From the NCBI GenBank assembly GCA_035906235.1, contig JAMIFN010000141.1, forward strand, positions 1-8,054: a stretch of 8,054 nucleotides of DNA. The letters are read 5' to 3'. The notes beneath the pieces were generated by a model, which saw only the letters and a program-made list of their open reading frames with translations, searched no databases and was not told where the DNA came from. Each line of letters begins with the position of its first letter. Within the stretch, counting starts at the first letter, position 1. Below are positions 1-5,828 of this stretch, one piece after another. The DNA is from JAMIFN01 sp035906235 (GTDB lineage: Bacteria; Pseudomonadota; Gammaproteobacteria; Burkholderiales; Burkholderiaceae_C). The translations under genes and the position numbers were made by a program.

Positions 1-1
1 C

Positions 2-1126
2 GCCAATTTGACGGGCAAATTCGCTCCGCTAAAAGAACGCGGCGGCCCTGGCGACGACGAAGCCTACCCCGAGCTGCGCAAAGAGTGGGAGCAACACATG
101 GCCAAATCGGGCTGGACCTGCGTGGGCTGGCCGAAAGAGTTTGGCGGCCGCAATATGAGCGTGTGGGAACAAGTCATCTTTCAAGAAGAATACGCCCGCG
201 CTGGCGGCCCTGGCCGCATGGGGCATATTGGCGAAGGCTTGCTGGGCAACACGGTACTGGCCTTGGGCACAGAAGACCAAAAAGCGCGATTCTTAAAAGG
301 CATTCAGCAAGGCACCGAGTTTTGGTGCCAAGGCTATTCTGAGCCTTCTGCGGGTTCAGACTTGGCCAATGTGCGCACCAAAGCCGTGCAAGACGCCGAT
401 GGCAACTGGCGCATCAGCGGGCAAAAAGTGTGGACAAGCTGGGCGATGGAAAGCGACTGGATTTTCGTGATCGCCCGCTGCGAAGAAGGCTCGCAAGGCA
501 ATAAGGGCTTGAGCTTTTTCCTCATGCCTTTAAAGCAAGAAGGCGTGGAGATTCGCCCCATCAAACAAATCACCGGCGGAGCGGAATTTAACGAAGTGTT
601 CTTTGACAACGCCGTGGCGAAAAAAGAAGACATCGTGGGCGCGCTGGGCGATGGCTGGAAGGTCGCCATGGCGCTCTTGGGCTTTGAGCGCGGTATTTCA
701 ACCCTGGGCCAGCAAATGCAATTCATCCGCGAGCTGCAGTGGATCGTCGATGCCGCCAAAGCCAATGGCAAGATCGACGACATCCGCATCCAAAGCCGCC
801 TCGCGCTGGCTTGGGCGGGGCTGCGCGTGCTGCGCGCTTCCGCCGTGCGCATGTTGGGCGACACCAGTGGCAGCTTGAGCCGCGAAGCGCTGGCCTATAA
901 ATACTACTGGAGCAACTGGCACCGCGATTTGGGCGAGCTGGCCATGGCCGTGCAAGGCGCGGGAGCCAATGTGCGCGACGGTGACGATGGCAGTGCGCAA
1001 ACCCGCCTGCAGCACATGGCCTTGTTCGCACGGTCCGACACGATTTACGCGGGCACGAATGAGATTCAACTCAACATCATGAGCGAACGCGGTTTGAATA
1101 TGCCGCGCGAACCCAGGGGGCGTTGA
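2..1126 (+). CDS. Acyl-CoA dehydrogenase family protein (5' end cut by window edge)
   Basis: Flavoprotein that would oxidise an acyl-CoA to the trans-2-enoyl-CoA and pass electrons to ETF; the substrate cannot be read from sequence. The frame is open to the left edge and begins ANLTGKF, which normally lies about 20-40 residues inside such proteins. The TTG at 8 is therefore probably not the real start. Counting from that TTG, the family signature YSEPSAGSDLA lies near residues 110-120, a middle beta-domain follows, and the C-terminal helical domain ends with IYAGTNEIQLNIMSERGL. The position holding the catalytic Glu of medium-chain enzymes (IYEGT) is Ala348. A Glu sits instead at 227 in GFERG, which aligns with the base used by isovaleryl- and long-chain enzymes. 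No partner gene is adjacent; two palindromes follow the stop. Family certain, subfamily not. Confidence 0.93.
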   Translation, partial: ANLTGKFAPLKERGGPGDDEAYPELRKEWEQHMAKSGWTCVGWPKEFGGRNMSVWEQVIFQEEYARAGGPGRMGHIGEGLLGNTVLALGTEDQKARFLKGIQQGTEFWCQGYSEPSAGSDLANVRTKAVQDADGNWRISGQKVWTSWAMESDWIFVIARCEEGSQGNKGLSFFLMPLKQEGVEIRPIKQITGGAEFNEVFFDNAVAKKEDIVGALGDGWKVAMALLGFERGISTLGQQMQFIRELQWIVDAAKANGKIDDIRIQSRLALAWAGLRVLRASAVRMLGDTSGSLSREALAYKYYWSNWHRDLGELAMAVQGAGANVRDGDDGSAQTRLQHMALFARSDTIYAGTNEIQLNIMSERGLNMPREPRGR

Positions 1127-1135
1127 GGCTAAGCG

Positions 1136-1157
1136 ATCCCCTCACTCTCTGGGGGAT
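1136..1157. terminator. Inverted repeat just after the acyl-CoA dehydrogenase gene (possible terminator)
   Basis: ATCCCC (1136-1141) pairs with GGGGAT (1152-1157) around a 10-nt pyrimidine-rich loop, starting 9 nt after the stop codon. The place suits a transcription terminator, but no T-run follows, so intrinsic termination is uncertain. It could be a simple mRNA 3'-end stem. Confidence 0.35.
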
Positions 1158-1172
1158 GGTGTAAATACCTAG

Positions 1173-1192
1173 ATTCCCGCTTACGCGGGAAT
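1173..1192. repeat. dRS3-like palindrome (ATTCCC-N8-GGGAAT)
   Basis: A perfect 8-bp inverted repeat, ATTCCCGC / GCGGGAAT, with the tetraloop TTAC, followed by GACG. It fits the 20-bp ATTCCC-N8-GGGAAT consensus of the dRS3 elements described in Neisseria. As far as I recall, similar intergenic palindromes occur in many other proteobacteria. It lies between the acyl-CoA dehydrogenase gene and nadC and may double as a transcript 3'-end stem-loop. Only one copy is in the window, so its dispersed nature is inferred from the consensus. Confidence 0.6.
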
Positions 1193-1287
1193 GACGCACT
1201 AATTTAAAGGTGTTTTTCGCCTTTTAAGCCGTAAAACCTGCCTGAGCAGCTCACTTTTTTATATCAAATCACCTTCTCAAAAACGCC

Positions 1288-2181
1288 ATGCCCAACACTG
1301 CTTTTGCCCTCAACCCCGCCCAAGTTCAAGCCGATGTGCAAGCGGCGCTGGCCGAAGATGTGGGCGCAAAAAAGCAAGACTGGACGGCGGGCTTGATTGG
1401 CGCGGCCGTGCGCAGCAAAGCCTGGATTTTGGCGCGTGAAGACGCGGTGATTTGTGGCCGCCCCTGGGTGGAAGAAACGCTGCGGCAAATTGCCCCCTCG
1501 GTTAGCCTGAATTGGAAAGTGACGGAAGGCGAGCGCTGCCGCGAAAACCAAATCGTGGTGGAATTTGACGGCCTAGCGCGCGAGCTATTGACGGCCGAAC
1601 GCACCATGCTCAACTTCATGCAGCTGCTCAGCGCCACCGCCACGGTCACTGCCCGTTATGTGGATGCCATAGCCGCTGTGCCTGGCAACCGCGCCCGCAT
1701 TGTGGATACGCGCAAAACCATTCCAGGCTTGCGCGTGGCGCAAAAATACGCAGTCCACACGGGCGGCGGCCTGAACCACCGCATGGGGCTGCATGACGCG
1801 ATTTTGATCAAAGAAAACCACATCATGGCCGCTGGTGGCGTGGCGCAGGTGCTGGCGCAAGCCGCCGCCTTTGCGCATGAATTGCAATTCATCGAAATCG
1901 AAGTCGAAACCCTGGCGCAACTGCAAGAAGCGCTGGATGCAGGCGCACAAATGGTGCTGCTGGACAATATGCCCGCCGCCACCCTGCGCGAAGCGGTCAC
2001 CATGAACGCTGGGCGCGCGGTTTTGGAAGTCTCGGGCGGGGTTAGCCTGGACACCGTGGCCGCGCTGGCCGCCACGGGGGTCGATCGCATCTCGATAGGC
2101 GCGATCACCAAAGATGTCAAAGCGGTGGATTTCTCGCTGCGCTTTGACCAGTCGTTTGCGCAACAAAAATCAGGCGCGTAA
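1288..2181 (+). CDS. nadC: Nicotinate-nucleotide pyrophosphorylase (carboxylating), quinolinate phosphoribosyltransferase
   Basis: Cytoplasmic enzyme of de novo NAD synthesis: quinolinate plus PRPP gives nicotinate mononucleotide, CO2 and pyrophosphate. The 297-residue length is usual. Family blocks appear in order: AERTMLNFMQLLS (about 103-115), VDTRKTIPGLR (139-149), HTGGGLNHRMGLHDAILIKENH (157-178, with a short break at neither end), IEIEVE (202-207), LLDNM (224-228) and EVSGGV (247-252). Expected substrate-binding residues are present: Arg105, Arg142/Lys143, His164/Arg165, Lys175, Glu205 and Asp226. One small oddity: the N-terminal EDVGxGDxT block reads EDVG-AKKQ-DWT, about two residues longer and without the GD pair. 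The ATG has no strong Shine-Dalgarno. The gene stands alone, convergent with the cold-shock gene 8 nt away, with no nadA or nadB in the window. Confidence 0.97.
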   Translation: MPNTAFALNPAQVQADVQAALAEDVGAKKQDWTAGLIGAAVRSKAWILAREDAVICGRPWVEETLRQIAPSVSLNWKVTEGERCRENQIVVEFDGLARELLTAERTMLNFMQLLSATATVTARYVDAIAAVPGNRARIVDTRKTIPGLRVAQKYAVHTGGGLNHRMGLHDAILIKENHIMAAGGVAQVLAQAAAFAHELQFIEIEVETLAQLQEALDAGAQMVLLDNMPAATLREAVTMNAGRAVLEVSGGVSLDTVAALAATGVDRISIGAITKDVKAVDFSLRFDQSFAQQKSGA

Positions 2182-2189
2182 GTAGGTCT

Positions 2190-2423
2190 TTAAGCCTGCA
2201 CCATCATGGATTCTGCTGCGCTTGCCGATTGGATGTTGGCCGCAAATGCGCCCTTAGGCCCATCCATCAGCTCGTAACGCACGCGCTGGCCAGGACGCAC
2301 CGTTTTAAAGCCATCCATAACGATGGCGGAAAAATGCACAAACACATCGGCACCGCCCTCATCGGGCTGAATAAAGCCTATGCCTTTGGCATCGCTGAAC
2401 CATTTCACCACTCCCTCACTCAT
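2190..2423 (-). CDS. Cold-shock-domain protein (CspA family)
   Basis: A 77-residue single-stranded nucleic-acid-binding OB-fold protein, acting in the cytoplasm as an RNA chaperone or transcription antiterminator. The family start EGVVKWFSDAKG is followed by RNP1 as KGIGFI (residues 13-18; usually KGFGFI, so one RNA-stacking Phe is Ile) and RNP2 as VFVHFSAI (27-34). About eight residues after the domain (ASAAESMMVQA) form an extra tail beyond the usual 67-70 aa. The ATG is preceded by a good ribosome site, GGGGTG, 5 nt upstream. A sigma70-like promoter and a leader hairpin lie within 85 bp. Whether it is cold-inducible or constitutive cannot be told; the leader from the predicted start is about 45 nt, much shorter than that of E. 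coli cspA. Confidence 0.95.
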   Translation of the reverse strand: MSEGVVKWFSDAKGIGFIQPDEGGADVFVHFSAIVMDGFKTVRPGQRVRYELMDGPKGAFAANIQSASAAESMMVQA

Positions 2424-2450
2424 ATTTCACCCCTTTTTTTATCGTTGCTA

Positions 2451-2466
2451 CAGTGCTGCTGCACTG
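2451..2466 (-). promoter_or_regulatory. Leader hairpin at the 5' end of the cold-shock transcript
   Basis: A perfect 6-bp stem, CAGTGC / GCACTG, closes a 4-nt loop and falls at or within a few bases of the predicted transcription start. It is followed by an A-rich stretch and the GGGGTG ribosome site. A stem at the extreme 5' end could stabilise the mRNA or act as a thermosensitive element. That role is inferred from position only. Confidence 0.4.
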
Positions 2467-2474
2467 CGGCTGAG

Positions 2475-2504
2475 ATTCTACGCAGAGGCAAAATAGCTGG
2501 TCAA
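2475..2504 (-). promoter_or_regulatory. Sigma70-type promoter of the cold-shock gene
   Basis: On the minus strand, TTGACC (2499-2504) and TAGAAT (2475-2480) are separated by 18 bp, each matching 5 of 6 consensus positions. A start near 2468 would give a leader of about 45 nt before the ATG at 2423. This is the clearest promoter in the window. Confidence 0.65.
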
Positions 2505-2546
2505 ACGCAAGGGGCGAAATGGTGAGAAAACTCAGGGGAAATACTG

Positions 2547-2565
2547 CCTAGGTTTTTCACCTAGG
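2547..2565 (-). terminator. CCTAGGT...ACCTAGG hairpin after the PP2C gene (candidate terminator)
   Basis: Starts 12 nt after the phosphatase stop codon. CCTAGGT pairs with ACCTAGG (7 bp) around a 5-nt loop (GAAAA on the minus strand). Each arm contains the self-complementary hexamer CCTAGG, so the element is both a direct and an inverted repeat. No strong U-tract follows (CAGTATTT), so it is only a candidate terminator. It could instead bind a dimeric protein. Confidence 0.4.
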
Positions 2566-2577
2566 GATACACCAGCA

Positions 2578-3402
2578 TTACGCCCTGCCGCGTTTGATGT
2601 CCGCAATACTGGGCATGTCGATGCGGGTAGCCTTGCGCTCCATCATAGGCGGATCAAGACGCAACACAATGATCGAAATATTGTCGCCACCGCCATGGCC
2701 GCGCTGGCGTGCTTTACTGATCAAAAACTCAGCCGCCTCTCGTGGCGTCAAAGTCGCTAGCGCCGAGCCTAGCTCTTGGTCGGTAAAGTAATGCCACAAG
2801 CCATCTGAGCACAGCAAAAGCGCATCGCCTACCTTTAAATCGCGTGTGCTGTAAGTGCTGATTTGTGGTGCGTCTTCCGCCCCCAAACAGCTGAGCAAAA
2901 TATTCGATTGCGGATGGTCGCGCGCCTGCATTTCGGTCAGCTCGCCCTTGTCCACCAGTGCCTGCACATAGGAGTTATCGCGTGTGCGTTTGACCAGCGT
3001 GCCCGCATGAAAATGGTAAATGCGCGAATCGCCCGAATGCGCCCAGTGGCAATCGCCCTCGGGGTTCAAAATAAAAGCAGCAAAAGTGCTGTGCGGCTCC
3101 ATCTCGGCGGCGACTGCCGTCAGGCGTATCACCGTGTGCGACTCTTCCCCAATTTGTTTCAGTACCGAGGGCGCATCATCCGTCGTGGGCGAATAGCGTT
3201 CAAAAATTTGCTTGGCTGTCAGCACCACTTGGTCCGAGGCCATGCGCCCGCCTGAACGCCCGCCCATGCCATCAGCCAGCACGCCCAAAACGCAGCCGAG
3301 ATGATGCGGATGCGTGATAAAGGCCAACTGGTCTTGTTGGTACTCGCGATCGCCTTTGTGTATGCCCGTTGCCGCGCTGAGTCGGTATGCCGTAATTGCC
3401 AT
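2578..3402 (-). CDS. PP2C-family serine/threonine protein phosphatase
   Basis: A 274-residue cytoplasmic, metal-dependent (Mn/Mg) phosphatase that would remove phosphate from Ser/Thr residues. PP2C motifs are in order: GDREYQQD (17-24; Asp24 takes the usual NED place), VLADGMGG (41-48; Asp44 and Gly45 bind metal), AHSGDSRIYHF, DHPQSNILLSCLG, LLLCSDGLW (195-203; Asp200) and GGGDNISIIV (237-246; Asp240). All metal ligands are present, so it should be active. There is no transmembrane or sensor domain. A GTG at 3462 would add 20 residues unlike the family, so the ATG at 3402 is preferred; neither has a convincing ribosome site. The gene is divergent from yoaA. No partner kinase or FHA gene is in the window, so the substrate is unknown. 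Confidence 0.93.
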   Translation of the reverse strand: MAITAYRLSAATGIHKGDREYQQDQLAFITHPHHLGCVLGVLADGMGGRSGGRMASDQVVLTAKQIFERYSPTTDDAPSVLKQIGEESHTVIRLTAVAAEMEPHSTFAAFILNPEGDCHWAHSGDSRIYHFHAGTLVKRTRDNSYVQALVDKGELTEMQARDHPQSNILLSCLGAEDAPQISTYSTRDLKVGDALLLCSDGLWHYFTDQELGSALATLTPREAAEFLISKARQRGHGGGDNISIIVLRLDPPMMERKATRIDMPSIADIKRGRA

Positions 3403-3528
3403 GACGCCCAATATCGAGTGTTTGAATATCTGAATCGGCTCATTATGGCAGCGATTATTCACAGCCTACGCATAGCTTCGTGCAGAAAATCTTGCCTTGG
3501 CGCAAATCACCGACAATTGCCCCCGCTT
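3403..3528. promoter_or_regulatory. Divergent intergenic region between the PP2C gene and yoaA
   Basis: These 126 bp separate the preferred starts of two divergent genes and must hold at least one promoter. I could not pick -35/-10 pairs with confidence. A single CTGT half-site (minus strand, 3461-3464) lacks its partner at LexA spacing, so SOS control of yoaA is not supported here. Confidence 0.4.
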
Positions 3529-5811
3529 ATGTCTTTTGCCCCCACCGCCTCCCCTCTTGCCGCGCCCCAGGCCACCAGCAAGCCCTTGCACGCCGCCGTC
3601 GCCGCCGCCGTCGCCGCCGCCTTTGCCACAGATGGCGCACTGGCACAGGGACAAACGGGCTACCGCCCACGCCAAGCGCAGCTGCACATGGCCAACGCCA
3701 TAGCCGAGGCCATCAGCAACAGCAGCCTACTGGTGGTGGAAGCCGGCACGGGTACGGGCAAAACCTATGCCTATTTGGTGCCCGCTTTGCTCAGCGGCCA
3801 GCGCGTGTTGGTGTCCACCGCCAGCAAAGCGCTGCAAGAGCAGCTGTATAAACGCGATTTACCCACGGTGATGCGGGCGCTGGGCATACACAGCCGCACC
3901 GCTTTGCTCAAAGGCCGCGCCAATTACCTGTGCATCTACCGCATGCAGCAGGCTAGGCAACAGCCTTTGGCAGCGAATTTACTGGCGAACTTGGCGCAGG
4001 TTGAACGCTGGAGCCAGCACACCGAAAGCGGCGATTTGGCCGAAGTCGCCACCCTGGCCGAAGACTCGCCCCTGCGCCCCTTCATCAGCTCTAGCCGCGA
4101 AAACTGCCTAGGCAACCAATGCCCGTCTTACGACAGCTGCCACCTGCTGCGCGCGCGCAACCAAGCCATGCAGTCTGAGCTGGTCGTCGTCAACCACCAC
4201 CTGCTGTTTGCTGACATGGCCATCAAAGAAGAAGGTTTTGGCCAGCTGCTGCCGCATACCGACATCGTGATCTTGGACGAGGCGCACCAGCTCAACGAAA
4301 TTGGCGTGCAGTTTTTGGGGCAGCGCTTATCCAGCACCCAGCTTTTGGATTTTTGCCGCGATGTGCTAGCCACAGGCCTGGCCAAAGCGGGCGGCCTGGT
4401 CGATTGGCAAGGCCTGGTGCAGACTTTGGAATACGCCACGCGCGAGCAGCGCCTAACCATAGGCAGCAGCTGGAATAAAGGGCAAAGCGGCATCCGCCTG
4501 CGCTGGCAAGGCAGCACGCCCGAAGGCCTAGACCAAGCCCTGTGGCAGCGCGGCTGGGACGACATCGGCACTGCCCTAGAAGGTCTGCGCGCGGGGCTAG
4601 ACAGCGTCAGCGAGATGGCGCCCGACATCCAGCGCCTGTACGACCGCGCCTGCGATCTGCAAAGCGCCCTGCGCCACTTTGCCCAGCCGCATCAGGGCGA
4701 AGGCGTGCGCTGGCTAGAGGCGGGCAGTCACTGGATCGCCGCGCAAGCGCCGCTAGATATTGCCAGCGCCTTGCGCAAACATATTTACCCAGACACTGGG
4801 GAAAATTTAGATGCCAATTCAGGCGTTCAGGCCGAAAAACCTGCCTGGGTAGCTCCTAAAAATGAAGCACAAAACCCTGCCCTGCCCTGCCTTGCCCCTT
4901 TAGGTGCCCCTTTAGGTGTCCCTTTGAGCACACCGGCAGCTTCTGCACCCATATCCACAACCGAAAACACCCCAGCACCCGAACCCCGCAGCTGGATTTT
5001 TACCTCCGCCACCCTAGGCGATGCCAACGGCCTAGGCTGGTTTACCGCCCCCTGCGGCCTGCACGACGCGCCCAGCCTGCGCCTAGCCAGCCCCTTTGAT
5101 TACGCTGGGCAAGCGGCGCTCTACATCCCAGCCGACATGCCCCCGCCCGCGCAAACCGCCGCGCACAGCAGCGCCGTGGCCACCTTAGCCGCGCGTGCCG
5201 CGCAGGTGCTGGGCGGCAAAACCCTGGTGCTGACCACCACCAACCGCGCCCTCAAACAGATTGCTAGCGAGCTACGCGCTCAACTTGGCTCAGAAATCAA
5301 TGTGCTAGAACAAGGCCAAGGCAGCAAAGAAGAATTGATTGCCGCCCTGCGTAGCGGCACACCCGTGCAGCGCCCCAGCAGCAAAACTGCGCCAACCCAT
5401 GCTGCAGAATCCGCTCAAACAGGCTGCGTGCTGGTGGCCACCGCCTCGCTGTGGGAAGGCATAGACATCCCCGGTGACGCGCTGCAACTGGTCATCATCG
5501 ACAAACTGCCCTTCCCGCCCCCGGGCGACCCCGTGATTGAAGCGCGTAGCCAGCGCCTAGAAGCCCAAGGCCTTAGCCCCTTTAGCCACCACGCCCTGCC
5601 CGAAGCCGCCGTCGCCTTGAAACAAGGCGCAGGGCGCCTGATCCGCAGCGAAAGCGACCGTGGCGCATTGGTGATTTGCGATGTGCGCCTGGCGCAAACA
5701 GGCTATGGCAAACGCCTGCAGGCCAGCCTGCCACCCATGAAAAAACTCGGCACTGAGGCCGAGTTGCTGGGGTTTCTAGCCGCTTTGCAGCAGCCAGCAG
5801 TGCAAGCTTAA
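3529..5811 (+). CDS. yoaA: DinG/XPD-family iron-sulfur ATP-dependent DNA helicase, YoaA type
   Basis: A 760-residue superfamily-2 helicase, presumably 5'-3', acting in DNA repair; E. coli YoaA works with the clamp-loader subunit HolC. Features in order: an Ala-rich N-terminus built on GCC repeats (about 22-33), a Q-like YRPRQAQ segment, Walker A EAGTGTGKT (71-79), four cluster cysteines at 135, 193, 198 and 204 (C-x4-C-x5-C ending, as in DinG), DEAH at 250-253, SAT at 493-495, LWEGIDIPGD, and QGAGRLIR as motif VI. Stretches such as LLKGRANYLC, NHHLLFADM and SWIFTSATL closely match E. coli YoaA from memory. It is about 120 residues longer than that protein (636 aa). Part of the excess is a Pro/Ala linker at about 425-485, just before SAT. 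The ATG at 3529 is preferred; open frame further upstream is antisense to the phosphatase. CTAG is frequent in this gene. Confidence 0.92.
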   Translation: MSFAPTASPLAAPQATSKPLHAAVAAAVAAAFATDGALAQGQTGYRPRQAQLHMANAIAEAISNSSLLVVEAGTGTGKTYAYLVPALLSGQRVLVSTASKALQEQLYKRDLPTVMRALGIHSRTALLKGRANYLCIYRMQQARQQPLAANLLANLAQVERWSQHTESGDLAEVATLAEDSPLRPFISSSRENCLGNQCPSYDSCHLLRARNQAMQSELVVVNHHLLFADMAIKEEGFGQLLPHTDIVILDEAHQLNEIGVQFLGQRLSSTQLLDFCRDVLATGLAKAGGLVDWQGLVQTLEYATREQRLTIGSSWNKGQSGIRLRWQGSTPEGLDQALWQRGWDDIGTALEGLRAGLDSVSEMAPDIQRLYDRACDLQSALRHFAQPHQGEGVRWLEAGSHWIAAQAPLDIASALRKHIYPDTGENLDANSGVQAEKPAWVAPKNEAQNPALPCLAPLGAPLGVPLSTPAASAPISTTENTPAPEPRSWIFTSATLGDANGLGWFTAPCGLHDAPSLRLASPFDYAGQAALYIPADMPPPAQTAAHSSAVATLAARAAQVLGGKTLVLTTTNRALKQIASELRAQLGSEINVLEQGQGSKEELIAALRSGTPVQRPSSKTAPTHAAESAQTGCVLVATASLWEGIDIPGDALQLVIIDKLPFPPPGDPVIEARSQRLEAQGLSPFSHHALPEAAVALKQGAGRLIRSESDRGALVICDVRLAQTGYGKRLQASLPPMKKLGTEAELLGFLAALQQPAVQA
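3592..3621 (+). repeat. GCC/GTC short tandem repeat in the yoaA N-terminus
   Basis: Ten consecutive GCC or GTC codons, in the pattern GCCGCCGCCGTC, encode an Ala/Val tract before the helicase core. This is the kind of triplet tract that changes length by slippage. In-frame changes would only lengthen or shorten a probably disordered N-terminus. Confidence 0.7.
4875..4930 (+). repeat. Tandem repeats inside the yoaA linker (5-bp and 12-bp units)
   Basis: Four 5-bp units, CCCTG x3 then CCTTG (4875-4894), run into a 12-bp unit, CCCCTTTAGGTG. That unit is present twice exactly (4895-4906, 4907-4918) and once degenerate (4919-4930). The 12-bp units encode APLG-APLG-VPLS. The block lies between helicase motifs, in a low-complexity linker absent from E. 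coli YoaA as I recall it, and looks like a slippage-made expansion. Confidence 0.85.
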
Positions 5812-5828
5812 AACTGCAACAGCTTTTT
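5797..5828 (+). terminator. Weak stem plus T-run at the yoaA / SGNH-2 convergent junction
   Basis: GCAGT (5797-5801) can pair with ACTGC (5813-5817) across an 11-nt loop, and a T5 run follows at 5824-5828. The stem spans the overlapping stop codons of the two convergent genes. It is short and the T-run is 6 nt from the stem, so termination here is doubtful. No better terminator was found. Confidence 0.25.

Noticed and set aside
334..864. Long antisense open frame inside the acyl-CoA dehydrogenase gene
   Set aside because: Low-complexity shadow of a GC-rich coding gene; no domain or start signal. The same applies to 1585-2166 antisense to nadC and 4128-4628 antisense to yoaA.
1243..1260. TGAGCAGCTCA followed by a T6 run as an intrinsic terminator before nadC
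   Set aside because: The stem can hold only about 4 bp around a 3-nt loop; too weak, although the T-run is suggestive.
2434..2466. T7 run beside the 2451-2466 hairpin as a terminator
   Set aside because: On either strand the order is wrong: the T-run precedes the stem on plus and is an A-run on minus. The hairpin lies in the cold-shock leader.
3403..3462. GTG start at 3462 giving a 294-residue phosphatase
   Set aside because: The extra 20 residues do not look like a PP2C N-terminus and the GTG has no ribosome site; kept only as an alternative.
3455..3470. LexA/SOS box upstream of yoaA
   Set aside because: Only one CTGT half-site is present; the partner at the required spacing reads GCTG rather than ACAG.
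3301..3528. Upstream extension of the yoaA reading frame by 76 codons
   Set aside because: It runs antisense through the conserved start of the PP2C gene and has no family similarity; the YoaA-like sequence begins after the ATG at 3529.
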